Source: Flavobacterium cheongpyeongense (GTDB lineage Bacteria > Bacteroidota > Bacteroidia > Flavobacteriales > Flavobacteriaceae). From it: DNA of 64,000 bases. Positions 36,394 through 45,020 of the stretch are shown one piece after another (within the stretch, counting starts at the first letter, position 1; the number at the start of each line of letters is the position of its first letter). Under the pieces are notes generated by a model. It had not been told where the DNA came from, did no database searches, and saw only the letters and a list, made by a program, of their open reading frames with translations. The DNA lies in NCBI RefSeq assembly GCF_003202435.1, contig NZ_QJHK01000002.1, forward strand, positions 186,001 to 250,000. Reading direction: 5' to 3'. Position numbers and translations under genes: made by a program.

Positions 36394-37125
36394 CTACGAA
36401 TTCAATATTTCAGCAATATGAATGGTTTTTACTGGACTGTTTTGTCTTCTCAGAATTCCTTCCAGATGCATTAAACAGGACATGTCACCTCCGGTAATAT
36501 AATCAACATTATTTTTCTCATGATCTTTGATACGGTCTTGTCCCATTTTTACGGAAACAGCTTCTTCGGTAACGCAAAAAGTTCCTCCAAAACCACAGCA
36601 TTCGTCTTTTCTTCTTAATGAAACCAAATCCAGCCCTTTAATATTGCTTAATAATTGTTCCGGTTTAGAAAAAAAAGGTGCGTTTAATTCTGTCATTTGT
36701 GAAAGCTTAAGCCCGCGTTGTCCGTGGCAGCTTACGTGCATTCCTACTTTGTACGGAAAATTCCCTTCTATAGAATCAACTTTTAGAATATCAGTAATAA
36801 ACTCTGTTAATTCATAAACCTTTTTACGCATTTCTGAAGCCAGTTTTTCCTGCTTTTCATCATGCAAATGATCTTTTACATGCAGAACGCAACTTCCGGA
36901 AGGGCAAACGATATAATCAAATTCTGAAAAATTGGCTATAAAGTTAGCGTCACAGCCTTTTGTCAGATATTCATAGCCGCTGTTTGCCATAGGCTGCCCG
37001 CAACAGGTTTGTTTCATTGGAAAATGAACATCACAACCTAATTTTAATAATAATTCGTAGGTTGCAATACCTACTTTGGGGTAAAACTGGTCGACGTAGC
37101 ATGGTATAAAAAGTCCAATTTTCAT
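36394..37125 (-). CDS. lutA: LutA-like CCG-domain protein, L-lactate oxidation
   Basis: Cys-rich subunit of the lactate oxidation complex. I start it at MKIGLFIPCYVDQFYPKVG, the usual LutA/GlcF-like N-terminus, 16 codons inside the longest frame. Two CCG-type metal/cluster motifs are seen: CYVDQ...CCGQPMANSGY in the first half and HVSCHGQRGL...ECCGFGGTFCV in the second. About 243 residues. In context it consumes lactate made by RhaEW from rhamnose. Confidence 0.95.
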   Translation of the reverse strand: MKIGLFIPCYVDQFYPKVGIATYELLLKLGCDVHFPMKQTCCGQPMANSGYEYLTKGCDANFIANFSEFDYIVCPSGSCVLHVKDHLHDEKQEKLASEMRKKVYELTEFITDILKVDSIEGNFPYKVGMHVSCHGQRGLKLSQMTELNAPFFSKPEQLLSNIKGLDLVSLRRKDECCGFGGTFCVTEEAVSVKMGQDRIKDHEKNNVDYITGGDMSCLMHLEGILRRQNSPVKTIHIAEILNS

Positions 37126-37155
37126 ATTCTGGGTAATTATTTTTAATATTTTTTG

Positions 37156-37229
37156 ACGCAGATTTTGGAACAATTTAAGCAGATTTTTATAATTAATTAT
37201 CTAAAAAAAAAATCTGCTTAAATCTGCGT
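37156..37229. repeat. ACGCAGATTT...AAATCTGCGT inverted repeat
   Basis: The right arm AATCTGCTTAAATCTGCGT is the reverse complement of the left arm ACGCAGATTTTAAGCAGATT, except that the left arm is interrupted by about 8 bp (TGGAACAA). It sits in the rhaK-lutA spacer and lacks an open frame. The element type is familiar between genes of Flavobacterium. Confidence 0.6.
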
Positions 37230-37271
37230 GAAATATTTCTTTTAAATCCTTTATTCTGTGACTCTATAATC

Positions 37272-38633
37272 TTAATGTTTATAAAACTTCAAATCAATTA
37301 AATCATTCTGAATAGGCTTTGGATTCCAGTTTTGATGAATCGCCAATGCAGCACCCAATGCACTTGCCTGCGCCATTGAAGCGGCATACACCTCTACATC
37401 CGGAAATGCTTCGGCCAGTAAATTCATGAAAATTGAATTTTTACTAAAACCTCCATCTACAAAAATTTTCTTTACAGGGCTGTTATGAATCACTAAATTA
37501 GTTGAAAAAACCTGTTGTTCAACGAGATCAAGCATTAATTGATGATATCCGATTTCGTAAGTTTTAAATACCGAAAGGTCTCTTTTTTGAAACGGACATT
37601 CTTTCAGTATATCATAATCGTATTTCTTAGGATAAACAATTTGGAAATTTACCGCTCTTAAATTTGATACAATTTTTTTATCAAAATAAACTTCTTTAAA
37701 AGTATCAAAAGGTACTTTAAAATGTTCTGCAAGTCTTTTGGCCTGAATTTCATGTTCATTACCGGAGAACAAACGAGCTGCCTTTACTGGTTTTTCTGTG
37801 TATTGCATGTAGCACAAACAGTCATTTTTAAGCTCTTCAAACGTCAAAGGTTTATTGTTAAAAGGATTCAGAGAAATACTCCATGTTCCGGTTGACAATA
37901 AAACGAAAGGCTCCGTAAAATTGATGGTATAAGGAATAATTGCTGATGAACTGTCATGTAAGCCAATTCCTATTGACAGATCATTTTCTTTTTTAATAAC
38001 ATCACTTCCGGGATGAATTGGTGGAAGCTTTTCTTTAATAGCTTCGTTTTTCAGCCATTTGTGGTACTTCATCTTTTTAAAGTTCCAAAGATTCGTATGG
38101 CATCCGATGCTGGTAATGTCTGTATAAGCTTCACCGGTTAGAAGAAAGCTTAAATATTGCGGTAAATGCAGGCAAAATTTAACTTTGTCGAATAATTCCG
38201 AATTTTCTTCTTTAAGCCTGTAAATCTGCATTCCGGAATTCAGGCTTCCTAAAACAGGAGAAGCTGTTTTTACTGCAAAAACTTCTTCACCTTTGTATTT
38301 TTTGTAAAAACCATTTTTCAGTTCTTCGGGATAGTCTTTCAGATAATTGTATAAAGGAGTCAAAGCATTGCCATCTGCATCAATATAAACAAAACTAGCT
38401 CCATAAGTGCTGAAATTGATAGCCTTCAGAACATAGTTATTTAGTTCTTTTATTTCTGATAATCGTTCGAGAATCCAGCACTTTAATACATCAATATCTT
38501 CGCAGGGAAAACCGTCTTCATCAACAGTTTCGTCCAGATTTACTGATTTTTCCCAAACGATTTTATAATTTTCATCAAATAAAAATACCTTTTTGTTGGT
38601 TTTACCAATATCAAAAATTGCAACTACGTTCAT
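37272..38633 (-). CDS. rhaK: FGGY carbohydrate kinase, probable L-rhamnulokinase
   Basis: Phosphorylates L-rhamnulose to rhamnulose-1-phosphate (inferred from neighbours). The 453-residue FGGY protein has FDIGKTNKKVFLFDENYKIV (N-terminal phosphate loop), INFSTYGASFVYIDADGN, LLSTGTWSISLNPF, and KKIFVDGGFSKNSIFMNLLA (second nucleotide-binding motif). It differs from classical RhaB in length and N-terminus but fits the Bacteroidota kinases found with RhaI-type isomerases. It lies between the isomerase and lutA on the same strand, separated from the isomerase by a repeat-filled spacer. Confidence 0.85.
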   Translation of the reverse strand: MNVVAIFDIGKTNKKVFLFDENYKIVWEKSVNLDETVDEDGFPCEDIDVLKCWILERLSEIKELNNYVLKAINFSTYGASFVYIDADGNALTPLYNYLKDYPEELKNGFYKKYKGEEVFAVKTASPVLGSLNSGMQIYRLKEENSELFDKVKFCLHLPQYLSFLLTGEAYTDITSIGCHTNLWNFKKMKYHKWLKNEAIKEKLPPIHPGSDVIKKENDLSIGIGLHDSSSAIIPYTINFTEPFVLLSTGTWSISLNPFNNKPLTFEELKNDCLCYMQYTEKPVKAARLFSGNEHEIQAKRLAEHFKVPFDTFKEVYFDKKIVSNLRAVNFQIVYPKKYDYDILKECPFQKRDLSVFKTYEIGYHQLMLDLVEQQVFSTNLVIHNSPVKKIFVDGGFSKNSIFMNLLAEAFPDVEVYAASMAQASALGAALAIHQNWNPKPIQNDLIDLKFYKH

Positions 38634-38638
38634 TAGTT

Positions 38639-38806
38639 AATTATGAGTTATGAATTATGAGTAATGAGTTATAAATTATGAATTAAAGAGTTATGATTTT
38701 CGTCCGAAGACTTCAATAGTATTGAGCTAAGTTTTTTGTTTTTTATATGCAACGATAAATATCAACAACAATAGTTTGTTAACTTATAACTCATAACTCA
38801 TAATTA
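38639..38806. repeat. Inverted ATTATGAGTTATGA repeats between isomerase and kinase genes
   Basis: TAATTATGAGTTATGA (38639-38654) and its perfect 16-bp reverse complement TCATAACTCATAATTA (38791-38806) flank a 136-bp spacer. The left side continues with further degenerate ATGAGTTAT units to about 38690. The right arm includes the stop codon of the isomerase gene, so the repeat reaches into the coding end. It could form a long stem in the transcript. Confidence 0.65.
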
Positions 38807-40078
38807 CAAGCCTGTAGCCATAGTTTTTAATCCTCTTTCCCCAATTAGATTTCCTCTAACGTCAAGACTACGGTACAAATCAACCGGGTTTAACGCTGCT
38901 CCTGAACGTAAACGTGCCTCTGCAACCAATGCACGGACGTCTGTACGGAAAGCATTTTGAAGAATTTCCTGTGCTTTCACCACATCATTTTCTTCCTGAG
39001 CGATTTCTAATGCTTTTCTGTCTACAGAAAGTGCCTGAGCATAAGCAATCATAATTGCTTCAACTGACTGTAATAAATCTTCTAATGGATCTTTAATATT
39101 GTGGGAAGCATCAATCATCCAGCCTAAATCTTTAGCATGATTCATTCCACGGGCGTCCATACCCTCAACCAGTTCATTGAAAATCAAAAATAATTGGTAT
39201 GGTTTTAAAGCCCCTGCAGTTAAATCATCATCTCCGTATTTTGAATCATTAAAATGAAAACCTCCCAATTTATTTTCCATCAACAATAAAGAAACGATTT
39301 GCTCAATATTGGCGTTTGGTAAATGGTGACCCAAATCAACCAATGTCTGCGCTTTATCGCCTAATTTTTTTACATAAGAATAAGATTGTCCCCAATCTGC
39401 AACTGTAGTTGAATAGAAGTTTGGTTCAGCACATTTGTATTCTAAAAATAATTTCCAGTTAGAAGGCAATGCATCGTAGATTTCTTCCAGACTTTCTAAT
39501 GTATTTTGGTATGCTTTTCTAAAATTTAATTGTCCAGGGAAAGAAGATCCATCAGCTAACCAAACCGTTAACGATTCAGAACCTAAAGCAATTCCCTGCT
39601 GGATCACTTCGATATTATGGGCAATAGCCTGTTTACGAACAGCTTTGTTTACATTTTGTAATGACCCAAATTTATAAGTTTGTTCTGCATTTGCCTGATC
39701 CTGAAAAGTATTTGAGTTAACAGCATCAAATTTCAGGTTATGCTGTGCAGCTAAGTTTTTAATAGCGGCATGATCTGTTGGGATATCCCACGGAATGTGT
39801 AAAGAAATGGCACCAGAAGCATTGTTTAAAGCGTGAAGCAAACCTACATCTTCAATTTTTTCTTCGATAGAACGAGGTTCTCCTCCACCTGGAAAACGTC
39901 CGAATCTTGTTCCTCCTGTTCCTAAAGCCCATGATGGAATTGCAATTTGAAAATCGATTAGTTTTTGAATAATCGATTCGGTTTCGGCAATTTCGGAAGC
40001 TGTATAAACTAATTTATTCTGATGTTTTTTTAATAAACCATCATTATGAGATGCGATAGTGTTTGATTGGATTATCAT
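38804..40078 (-). CDS. rhaI: L-rhamnose isomerase, RhaI type
   Basis: Metal-dependent TIM-barrel isomerase converting L-rhamnose to L-rhamnulose. The 424 residues resemble the Pseudomonas-type L-rhamnose isomerase rather than E. coli RhaA. Visible elements are AIPSWALGTGGTRFGRFPG near the N-terminus, SLHIPWDIPTDHAAIK, ESLTVWLADGSSFPGQ, FLEYKCAEPNFYSTTVADWG (metal-ligand region), LVDLGHHLPNANIEQIV, and GFHFNDSKYGDDDLT. The upstream rhaEW terminator suggests it starts its own transcript, with a TTACTTTG -7-like element at about 40127-40134. Confidence 0.9.
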   Translation of the reverse strand: MIIQSNTIASHNDGLLKKHQNKLVYTASEIAETESIIQKLIDFQIAIPSWALGTGGTRFGRFPGGGEPRSIEEKIEDVGLLHALNNASGAISLHIPWDIPTDHAAIKNLAAQHNLKFDAVNSNTFQDQANAEQTYKFGSLQNVNKAVRKQAIAHNIEVIQQGIALGSESLTVWLADGSSFPGQLNFRKAYQNTLESLEEIYDALPSNWKLFLEYKCAEPNFYSTTVADWGQSYSYVKKLGDKAQTLVDLGHHLPNANIEQIVSLLLMENKLGGFHFNDSKYGDDDLTAGALKPYQLFLIFNELVEGMDARGMNHAKDLGWMIDASHNIKDPLEDLLQSVEAIMIAYAQALSVDRKALEIAQEENDVVKAQEILQNAFRTDVRALVAEARLRSGAALNPVDLYRSLDVRGNLIGERGLKTMATGL

Positions 40079-40221
40079 ACTTATTTTTTTATTAAGGTCG
40101 GTCTACAATATAGGACTATTTCTACAAAGTAAAACCTTGATTTATGTTACTTTTTTATACTTATTTTTTTATTTTATGTGTTTAGGAAATTTATTTATAA
40201 AATCAGGAATGTCATAAAAAA

Positions 40222-40250
40222 TCTAACGTCCGACAGAATCGAACGTTAGA
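40222..40250 (-). terminator. Terminator after rhaEW
   Basis: Stem TCTAACGT-C-CGA / TCG-A-ACGTTAGA with loop CAGAA. On the minus strand the hairpin is followed by TTTTTTATG. It lies 46 bp after the rhaEW stop and separates rhaT-rhaEW from the isomerase gene. Confidence 0.8.
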
Positions 40251-40295
40251 AAACAAAAACCACTTTGTTAAATAAACTTAAAAAAACTAAACAAC

Positions 40296-42437
40296 TTATC
40301 GGTAAAAGCCCATTGTTACTCCGCCGTCTACATTCAGAGCATTACCTGTTGATTTGTTTAACAGGCCACCCACAAATGCAAAACATGCGTTTGCAATATC
40401 ATCAGGCAATATAATTTCATTTAATAAGGTACGTTTCGCATAGTATGCAGGCAATTCTTCAACGGTAATTCCGTATGCCTTTGCACGACCTTCAGCCCAT
40501 CCGCCAGACCAGATATTAGAATCTGAGATTACAGCATCAGGATTAACCGTATTTACACGGATTTTATCAGCTCCTAACTCAGCAGCCATTAAACGTGTTA
40601 AATGCGCCTGAGCTGCTTTTGCAGAACCGTAACCAGGATTATTTGGCCCCGCTACTACTGCATTTTTAGAAACAATGTTTACGATGTCTCCACCAAAACC
40701 TTGTTTACGCATTACTTCGATTCCGGCTTTAGAAACAATAAACTGTCCTTTAACCAAAATGTCATATAATCTGTCCCACTCTTCAAGTGTGTGTTCTGCA
40801 ATTGATTTTGAAATACTGATACCCGCATTGTTGATAATGATATCAGCTCCACCAAATGCTAAACAAGCTGCATCTAATGCTTTTTCTGTGCTTACCTCGT
40901 CAGTAACATTTAGTAACGTACTTGAAACAGCGTCTTTACCAAATGCTTTGATAAATTCTGCTTTTGCACCTTCTAAACGCTCTTCATTAATATCATTGAT
41001 CACTACGCAAGCGCCTTCTTCTGCAAATTTTTTAGCGATAGCTTTTCCAATTCCACCGGCAGAACCGGTAACTAATGCTACTCTTCCTGAAAGAGCTTTT
41101 GGTTTTGGCATACGCTGTAATTTTGCTTCTTCCAACAACCAGTATTCGATATCAAAAGCTTCCTGATGTGGCAATGAAGTATATTCTGAAACTGCTTCTG
41201 CACCTTTCATAACATTTACTGCATTCACATAATATTCAGATGCTAAACGTGCCATTGTTTTATCTTTGGCAAACGTAAACATACCTACTCCGGGATATAA
41301 AATCACAACTGGGTTTGGATCACGCATTGCAGGCGAATTAGACTTTTTACAAGCATTGTAATAGTCTTTATACATGGCTCTGTATGCTTCAAACGCAGGA
41401 GTTAATTTTGCTTTAATTGCATTTATATCTGATAAATCTTCGTTTGGATCTAATTCTAAAACCAAAGGACTGATCTTAGTACGCAAAAAGTGATCCGGAC
41501 AAGAAGTTCCAAGAGGAGCTAATTTTGACAGATCATTAGAGTTGATGAATTCTAAAACTCTTGCATCATCCGTATAATGACCAATCATCTGACGCTCAGA
41601 AGAACAGAAACCTCTTAAAATCGGAGCTACTTTAGCAGCCTTCAATTTACGATCCGCTTCGGCAAGGCTGTCGATTTTTTTACCTCCAAAAACCGGACGT
41701 TTTTTTCCGTAATTACTTTCTAAATATTCAGCACACTTTTCAATTACTTCCAGTGTATTAATATAGCTTTCATAAGCAGTATCACCCCAAGTAAACAAAC
41801 CATGAGAACCTAACATGATGCCACGTAATTTCTTTCCTTTTTTATCAGCTTCTTCCAGACAGCTTCTTAATTGAAGTCCTAAATCGAAGCCTGGACGCTG
41901 CCAGCCTACCCAACCGATTTCTCCATCAAATAATTCTTCTGTGATTTTTGCTCCGTCTTTTGCTGCCGCAATTGCAATAGCGGCATCTGGGTGCAGGTGA
42001 TCAATATGTTTAAACGGTAAAAAACCGTGTAAAGGTGTATCAATTGAAGGTGCTTTAGAAGCCAAATCAAAAATACAGTGGTTAAACAACTCAACCATCT
42101 CATCTTCAAATTCAATGCCTCTGTATACATTTTCAAGATTGCGCAATCTGTCCAAATACAGTGCTGCACAACCTGATTTTGTCAATGTCCCGATGTCTCC
42201 ACCAGAACCTTTAATCCACATTACCTCAGAGCTTGCACCTGTCAATGGGTCTTTATCTGTGATTTTTACAGAAGTGTTTCCACCTCCATAATTGGTAAGT
42301 CTTAAATCAGCTCCCAATAAATTAGAGCGATAGATAAAAAGAGCAACTTCGTCTCCTGCCAGTGCTGCAGCTTTAGCGTCATCCCAAAGATAGCTTACAT
42401 GCTGAAAAGTCATATTATTTGTGTTTATATTTGACAT
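40296..42437 (-). CDS. rhaEW: RhaEW: rhamnulose-1-phosphate aldolase / L-lactaldehyde dehydrogenase fusion
   Basis: Bifunctional enzyme that cleaves rhamnulose-1-P to DHAP and L-lactaldehyde and oxidises the aldehyde to L-lactate. Residues 1-430 form a class II aldolase with NYGGGNTSVKI, HIDHLHPDAAIAIAA (metal His residues) and GIMLGSHGLFTWGDTAYES. Residues 450-713 form an SDR with VTGSAGGIGKAIAKKFAEEG, NNAGISIS and the YGSAK catalytic pair. 713 residues matches known RhaEW-type fusions. It lies 29 bp downstream of rhaT. Because the product is lactate, the nearby lutABC completes the path to pyruvate. Confidence 0.95.
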   Translation of the reverse strand: MSNINTNNMTFQHVSYLWDDAKAAALAGDEVALFIYRSNLLGADLRLTNYGGGNTSVKITDKDPLTGASSEVMWIKGSGGDIGTLTKSGCAALYLDRLRNLENVYRGIEFEDEMVELFNHCIFDLASKAPSIDTPLHGFLPFKHIDHLHPDAAIAIAAAKDGAKITEELFDGEIGWVGWQRPGFDLGLQLRSCLEEADKKGKKLRGIMLGSHGLFTWGDTAYESYINTLEVIEKCAEYLESNYGKKRPVFGGKKIDSLAEADRKLKAAKVAPILRGFCSSERQMIGHYTDDARVLEFINSNDLSKLAPLGTSCPDHFLRTKISPLVLELDPNEDLSDINAIKAKLTPAFEAYRAMYKDYYNACKKSNSPAMRDPNPVVILYPGVGMFTFAKDKTMARLASEYYVNAVNVMKGAEAVSEYTSLPHQEAFDIEYWLLEEAKLQRMPKPKALSGRVALVTGSAGGIGKAIAKKFAEEGACVVINDINEERLEGAKAEFIKAFGKDAVSSTLLNVTDEVSTEKALDAACLAFGGADIIINNAGISISKSIAEHTLEEWDRLYDILVKGQFIVSKAGIEVMRKQGFGGDIVNIVSKNAVVAGPNNPGYGSAKAAQAHLTRLMAAELGADKIRVNTVNPDAVISDSNIWSGGWAEGRAKAYGITVEELPAYYAKRTLLNEIILPDDIANACFAFVGGLLNKSTGNALNVDGGVTMGFYR

Positions 42438-42466
42438 TTTATGAATATATATTTATGTTTTGATTA

Positions 42467-43537
42467 TTATAAAGAGTTTCCAATTCCTACTAAAACAATG
42501 GATAACATGATCAATACGATTCCTAATAAAAATGTATTGAACGTTTTCTTAGAAACACCTGTCCATTCTTTAAGGTAAAATCCCCAGAAGTTTGCCGTAA
42601 GAATAATAGTTGACATGTGCAAAATCCATGAACTTGCCCCGTTTCCTAACTTACTTTCACCCATTCCGTAAAAGAAAAATTGTAAAAACCACATTGTTCC
42701 CGCAATGGCTGAAAAAAGTATGTTCTTTGAAATTGGTGTTTTGGTATCAGTGTAATTTCCAAAAGTTTTGTTCTTGAAATTAAGATAAAGACACCATACA
42801 AAATTAGTCGTCAGTCCACCCCAAAGTATCACGATATAGCTTACATTATTTTGAAACAAAAATTCACCCTGATTTGGATGCAATGCTTTCCATGCTTCAT
42901 TAGCAGCATCTGCCATTGGTTTTCCTGCCTCAATACCATAATTAAAGAACGCACTTAAAATCCCTGAAACAATAGCAATGATAAGTCCTTTTGTAATATT
43001 AAAATCCTGATCTTTATCTTCATGACCTACAGCAAAATCTTTTTCTTTCAGCATTCCTGCCTTTCCTGAAATTGCTATCCCAATAAGACAAACCAATACA
43101 CCAAGTAAAACCAGTCTTCCTCCATTATTAGTTAGCATATCCGTAAAAGAAATTTTACCTTCTGTAGGATAAAAATTATAGTATATGGAAGGTACTAAAG
43201 CTCCAAAGGCAGAACAAAAACCCAAAACGATTGAGTTTCCTAATGACATCCCCAAATAGCGAACACCAAGACCATAAGTAAGTCCTCCAATACCCCATAT
43301 TAATCCCATTGTATAAGCCAGTACTTTTACACTTGAAGAAGTGTCAGCAATAATATCTACAAAATTTGGAATCGTTAAATAAGCAGCAATCGGGGGAACA
43401 ATTAACCAGGAGAAAAAACCACCTATAAGCCAATAGCTTTCCCAAGCCCAATCTTTAACTTTTTTAAAAGGCATATAAAAACTGCCTGAAGAAAATCCTC
43501 CAATGGAGTGAAAAATAATCCCTAGTAATGATTCCAT
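42467..43537 (-). CDS. rhaT: L-rhamnose-proton symporter
   Basis: Inner-membrane transporter with about ten hydrophobic segments in 356 residues, matching the RhaT/drug-metabolite superfamily. Signatures are IIFHSIGGFSSGSFYMPFKK at the start, WESYWLIGGFFSWLIVPP, MGLIWGIGGLTYGLGVRYLG, and MWFLQFFFYGMGESKLG toward the end. It is the first gene of rhaT-rhaEW and divergent from the GntR regulator. An 18-bp candidate operator lies 73 bp upstream. Confidence 0.95.
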   Translation of the reverse strand: MESLLGIIFHSIGGFSSGSFYMPFKKVKDWAWESYWLIGGFFSWLIVPPIAAYLTIPNFVDIIADTSSSVKVLAYTMGLIWGIGGLTYGLGVRYLGMSLGNSIVLGFCSAFGALVPSIYYNFYPTEGKISFTDMLTNNGGRLVLLGVLVCLIGIAISGKAGMLKEKDFAVGHEDKDQDFNITKGLIIAIVSGILSAFFNYGIEAGKPMADAANEAWKALHPNQGEFLFQNNVSYIVILWGGLTTNFVWCLYLNFKNKTFGNYTDTKTPISKNILFSAIAGTMWFLQFFFYGMGESKLGNGASSWILHMSTIILTANFWGFYLKEWTGVSKKTFNTFLLGIVLIMLSIVLVGIGNSL

Positions 43538-43609
43538 TTAATTTTTTATTTAGTGGTTAAGGCGATAGTTAAATCTGATGATGTAAAATAATAGAATGTA
43601 AAAAAGAAA

Positions 43610-43627
43610 ACTATCCTGTACTGTCCT
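43610..43627 (-). promoter_or_regulatory. Candidate GntR operator at the rhaT / regulator divergent promoter
   Basis: The minus strand reads AGGACAGTACAGGATAGT, matching the element at the xylose-operon regulator (12558-12575) at 13 of 18 positions. Both consist of three tandem 5-mers of the form GnAYn. It lies 73 bp upstream of rhaT in the same relative orientation as the xylose site has to its operon, and about 200 bp from the divergent regulator gene. Confidence 0.6.
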
Positions 43628-43828
43628 TTCTCTACTTTTTATTTATTTCAAATCATAAATTATTGCGATAAGATTGGTTTTATAGTGTTTTTTTAAATTT
43701 AAAATTCATATTTTAGCAAACTCATGCGTTATTAATATTTTTTAGACCTTTTTGAAGAAAAATATTACGTATTATACAATTAATAACTCCAATCTCTTAA
43801 CATTTAGAGAAACTTTACTATACCAACC

Positions 43829-44869
43829 ATGATTAAGTTAATTAAAATAGATGAAGACTCCAGAGTACCTAAATACAAGCAAATTGTAGATTCTATTCTA
43901 CAAAATATTGCCAATGGTAACCTGAAAATAAATCAAAAGATTCCTTCTATAAACAATTTCAGTGAAGAGTTTTATATGTCAAGGGATACCGTTGAGAAAG
44001 CTTATAATATTTTGAAAGAACGAAAAATCATTTCTTCAATACGAGGAAAGGGATACTATATTACCAGAACAAAATTAGAATCGAAAGTCAATATTTTGTT
44101 TCTTTTTAATAAACTGAGTGCATATAAAATGAAAACATACAGCTCTTTTATTAACACTTTAGGAGCAAATGCACATGTTGATTTACATATTTACCATTGT
44201 GATGAAACTCTGTTTCTAAATCTGCTGGATAAATTTGAAGGTGCTTATGATTATTATGTAATTACAACACATTTTAAGACTGATGAATTAAAACACTTAA
44301 GTTTTACTGATGAAGTAGCCAAAGCCATCCAGCAAATCCCGCAGGACAAATTGGTAATCATGGATAACATAAAGATTGGTTTAGGAACCGAGGTTATTAA
44401 AATTTATCAGGATTTTGAAAATGATATTTACAATGCCTTAAAAGAAGGACTCTCTAAAATAAATAAATACAAAAGACTGATTTTAGTTTATCCTGAAAAA
44501 GCCGTATACCCCTATCCGAGAAGAATTTTGCATGGTTTCAGAAAGTTTTGTGTTGAGCATGAAATTAACTTTGAAATCCTAAGCGAAGTTTATGATGATA
44601 TGATCTTGAAAAAAGGAGACTTGTTTATCACTATTGAAGAATCTGATTTGGTGAATTTAGTCAAACAAATAAGAGATGAAGAATATATTTTAGGTCAGGA
44701 CATTGGTGTAATTTCTTACAACGATACTCCGCTAAAAGATTTATTGGGGATAACCGTTATGTCAACCGATTTTAATAAAATGGGAGAAATTGCTGCCAGA
44801 ATGATCTTAAACAAAGAAAAAGGAGAAGTAAAAGTTCCTTTTAATTTTATCGACAGAAATTCTATATGA
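43829..44869 (+). CDS. GntR-family regulator with LacI-like domain, rhamnose locus
   Basis: Predicted rhamnose-pathway regulator. N-terminal GntR winged helix (about 8-80: VPKYKQIVDSILQNI, then FSEEFYMSRDTVEKAYNIL, then the wing GKGYYITR) followed by a periplasmic-binding-like domain with GQDIGVISYNDTPLKDLL and VMSTDFNKMGEIAARM. It is a paralogue of the xylose-operon regulator and is transcribed divergently from rhaT. The effector may be rhamnose or rhamnulose (inferred). 346 residues. Confidence 0.9.
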   Translation: MIKLIKIDEDSRVPKYKQIVDSILQNIANGNLKINQKIPSINNFSEEFYMSRDTVEKAYNILKERKIISSIRGKGYYITRTKLESKVNILFLFNKLSAYKMKTYSSFINTLGANAHVDLHIYHCDETLFLNLLDKFEGAYDYYVITTHFKTDELKHLSFTDEVAKAIQQIPQDKLVIMDNIKIGLGTEVIKIYQDFENDIYNALKEGLSKINKYKRLILVYPEKAVYPYPRRILHGFRKFCVEHEINFEILSEVYDDMILKKGDLFITIEESDLVNLVKQIRDEEYILGQDIGVISYNDTPLKDLLGITVMSTDFNKMGEIAARMILNKEKGEVKVPFNFIDRNSI

Positions 44870-45020
44870 TTATAATTAGTTGTTAAATGTTAATTTTTTA
44901 AATCTTGATTTTTATTTAGAACTAATATAAATAATATTTTATCTTTGTCTCGCATTCTGGCCTAATACCACCTGGGATAACAAATTAATTGTACTAATCC
45001 TTTACCAGAGCCAATTAAAG

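Noticed and set aside
38637..38690. Possible CRISPR-like repeat ATGAGTTATGA units
   Set aside because: The units are degenerate, contiguous and without unique spacers; they are low-complexity intergenic repeats.
40102..40119. A possible third copy of the 18-bp GntR motif before rhaI (plus strand TCTACAATATAGGACTAT)
   Set aside because: It matches the rhamnose copy at only 10 of 18 positions and lies in the opposite orientation relative to its gene, so the evidence is too weak to list as a site.
40675..41166. A 163-codon open frame on the plus strand
   Set aside because: Antisense shadow of the SDR half of rhaEW, with low-complexity Ser/Pro/Ala composition.
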